Positions 4,942 to 5,637 of a stretch of 5,637 nt of DNA are shown here, one piece after another. Made by a program: the position numbers and the translations under genes. Source of the stretch: an uncultured Dehalococcoidia bacterium (GTDB taxonomy: Bacteria; Chloroflexota; Dehalococcoidia; Tepidiformales; Tepidiformaceae); the NCBI GenBank assembly GCA_937864275.1, contig CALMIW010000056.1:1-5637 (forward strand). Reading direction: 5' to 3'. The stretch's first letter is position 1, and every line of letters begins with the position of its first letter. The notes beneath the pieces are model-generated. The model had not been told where the DNA came from, ran no database searches, and saw nothing but the letters and a program-made list of their open reading frames with translations.

Positions 4942-5141
4942 GACCGATCCTTCATGACATGTTCCGACCGGTCCATAAGCGCATAACCGAGCAGATCCGC
5001 GAGCTGCGGGGTCAAATCAATCTCTGGCCCATCCGTAATTTTGAGTCGAATGAAAGGCTTGAAACGAGTCAATGATCCCGGCCGGGGACAATGCCCGGAA
5101 ATAGTGATTGTAGCGGTGTCCGTTTTGATTTTGTGAATCAC
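4938..5141 (-). CDS. gp3: small hypothetical phage protein (67 aa)
   Basis: No family is recognised. The GTG start at 5139-5141 overlaps the gp2 stop as GTGA; a weak GAGGG lies about ten bases upstream and a GGA directly before it. The first half alternates polar and hydrophobic residues (KIKTDTATITISG, FIRLKITD), suggesting a beta sheet. The second half (LTPQLADLLGYALMDRSE) looks like a single amphipathic helix. The protein is soluble and has no catalytic motif that I can see. An upstream ATG in another frame, giving a 68-residue reading, is a shadow of gp2/gp3. The stop overlaps the ATG of gp4 (ATGA). Confidence 0.7.
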   Translation of the reverse strand: MIHKIKTDTATITISGHCPRPGSLTRFKPFIRLKITDGPEIDLTPQLADLLGYALMDRSEHVMKDRS

Positions 5142-5380
5142 TCCGACACCCTCTGATAGACAACCAGGGCTTTTTCGAGATCCAATGCCCGGTCAGCCGC
5201 CGACAACCAGAGCCCAGTGACATCCGGCCAACAACCGGTCAACTTTCGGGCCAAAGAATGATCACCATCAAACCGAACTATTGCCACGTCATACCCGATA
5301 TTTTGAATTCTGATTTCGGGTGTGATCTCGATCAGTTCCTGTCCGGCCCGCAACTGTTCAATGATTTCGACCCGGTTCAC
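5138..5380 (-). CDS. gp2: small hypothetical phage protein (80 aa)
   Basis: No family is recognised. The start is the GTG at 5378-5380, which overlaps the gp1 stop as GTGA and is preceded by a good GGGAGG site. The 80-residue product begins with a short helix-like stretch (EIIEQLRAGQ) and then alternates hydrophobic and polar residues (ELIEITPEIRIQNIGYDVAI), which suggests beta strands. The last third (DRALDLEKALVVYQRV) looks helical, so a small soluble alpha/beta fold is plausible. There is no signal peptide, membrane segment or cysteine pair (a single Cys at 50). It sits in a run of coupled small genes ahead of the replication module, so a role in early phage development is an inference from position only. 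Confidence 0.75.
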   Translation of the reverse strand: MNRVEIIEQLRAGQELIEITPEIRIQNIGYDVAIVRFDGDHSLARKLTGCWPDVTGLWLSAADRALDLEKALVVYQRVSE

Positions 5381-5637
5381 TTCCCTTCCTCCCGGATCTG
5401 GTTGAGAAAATCGAGCAGCGAACCAAGCTCGTCCTCACGGTCACGCTCGTAGTCTTCTTGCATTTTGGCTCTCCGCCTTTTCACCGCCTCTTCTATCCGG
5501 TCCAACAGGGCCGACTCGATATGCGGGGCGGCAACGTCAAGGCACCGCTCGGCTTCCTCTCGGTAGTTCTCCCTGACCCGCTCCGGCAGCTTGGCCCAGG
5601 GGATCAGATCCACCCCAGTTTCGGCGCAGGTAACTAC
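5377..5637 (-). CDS. gp1: charged helical protein, probably 5'-truncated by the window edge
   Basis: I do not recognise the family. The reading frame stays open to the right edge. The only start codon inside the window is a GTG at 5611-5613 with no convincing ribosome binding site, so the gene probably begins outside; from that GTG it would be 78 residues. The visible protein has a short segment around the residues LIPWAKLP. A long, strongly charged, predicted helical part follows, rich in Glu and Arg (for example EEAVKRRRAKMQEDYERDRE), which could form a coiled coil. Its end carries the ribosome binding site of gp2 and its TGA overlaps the gp2 GTG by four bases. It is likely a small phage early protein; no function can be assigned. 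Confidence 0.7.
   Translation of the reverse strand, partial: VVTCAETGVDLIPWAKLPERVRENYREEAERCLDVAAPHIESALLDRIEEAVKRRRAKMQEDYERDREDELGSLLDFLNQIREEGK
5388..5393 (-). promoter_or_regulatory. Ribosome binding site of gp2
   Basis: The minus strand reads GGGAGG seven bases before the GTG start of gp2, inside the 3' end of gp1. It supports choosing the GTG that overlaps the gp1 stop codon. Confidence 0.65.

Overview
The window looks like part of the early or replication operon of an actinobacterial bacteriophage or prophage. The evidence is: high G+C by eye; many very small genes all on the minus strand; almost no non-coding DNA; a phage replication initiator followed by a helicase-loader-like gene; a D12-class adenine methyltransferase; and a small protein that resembles the mycobacterial integration host factor (mIHF), a family characteristic of Actinobacteria. 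I see no tRNA, rRNA, CRISPR array, insertion sequence, integrase, promoter or terminator.

All genes read right to left. I call them gp1 (right edge) to gp15 (left). gp1-gp7 (5637-3940) are small unrecognised proteins, including a two-pass mini membrane protein (gp4) and two possible small beta-barrel proteins (gp6, gp7). gp8-gp9 (3940-2568) are the replication module: an initiator with an N-terminal DNA-binding-type region and a conserved phage C-terminal domain, then a probable DnaB-type helicase loader, in the order of lambda O and P. gp10 (2571-2410) is a 53-residue cysteine/histidine protein. gp11 (2413-1400) is the adenine methylase. gp12 (1403-1113) is the mIHF-like protein. gp13 is a possible SH3/KOW-like mini protein, gp14 a second two-pass mini membrane protein, and gp15 (764-51) a charged, helical, probably coiled-coil protein.

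All 14 gene junctions overlap: 13 by four bases (ATGA or GTGA, counting gp8's alternative GTG) and one by a single base (TAATG). This points to one transcript with translational coupling throughout. Several ORFs extended from upstream ATG/GTG codons were shortened to these overlap starts, and three genes are too short to stand out otherwise (gp4, gp10, gp13).

The most notable signals are: two coding-strand tracts that fit the G-quadruplex pattern, one inside the initiator linker and one next to the methylase catalytic motif; a repeat in the methylase gene read in two different frames; and the phage-borne mIHF-like gene.
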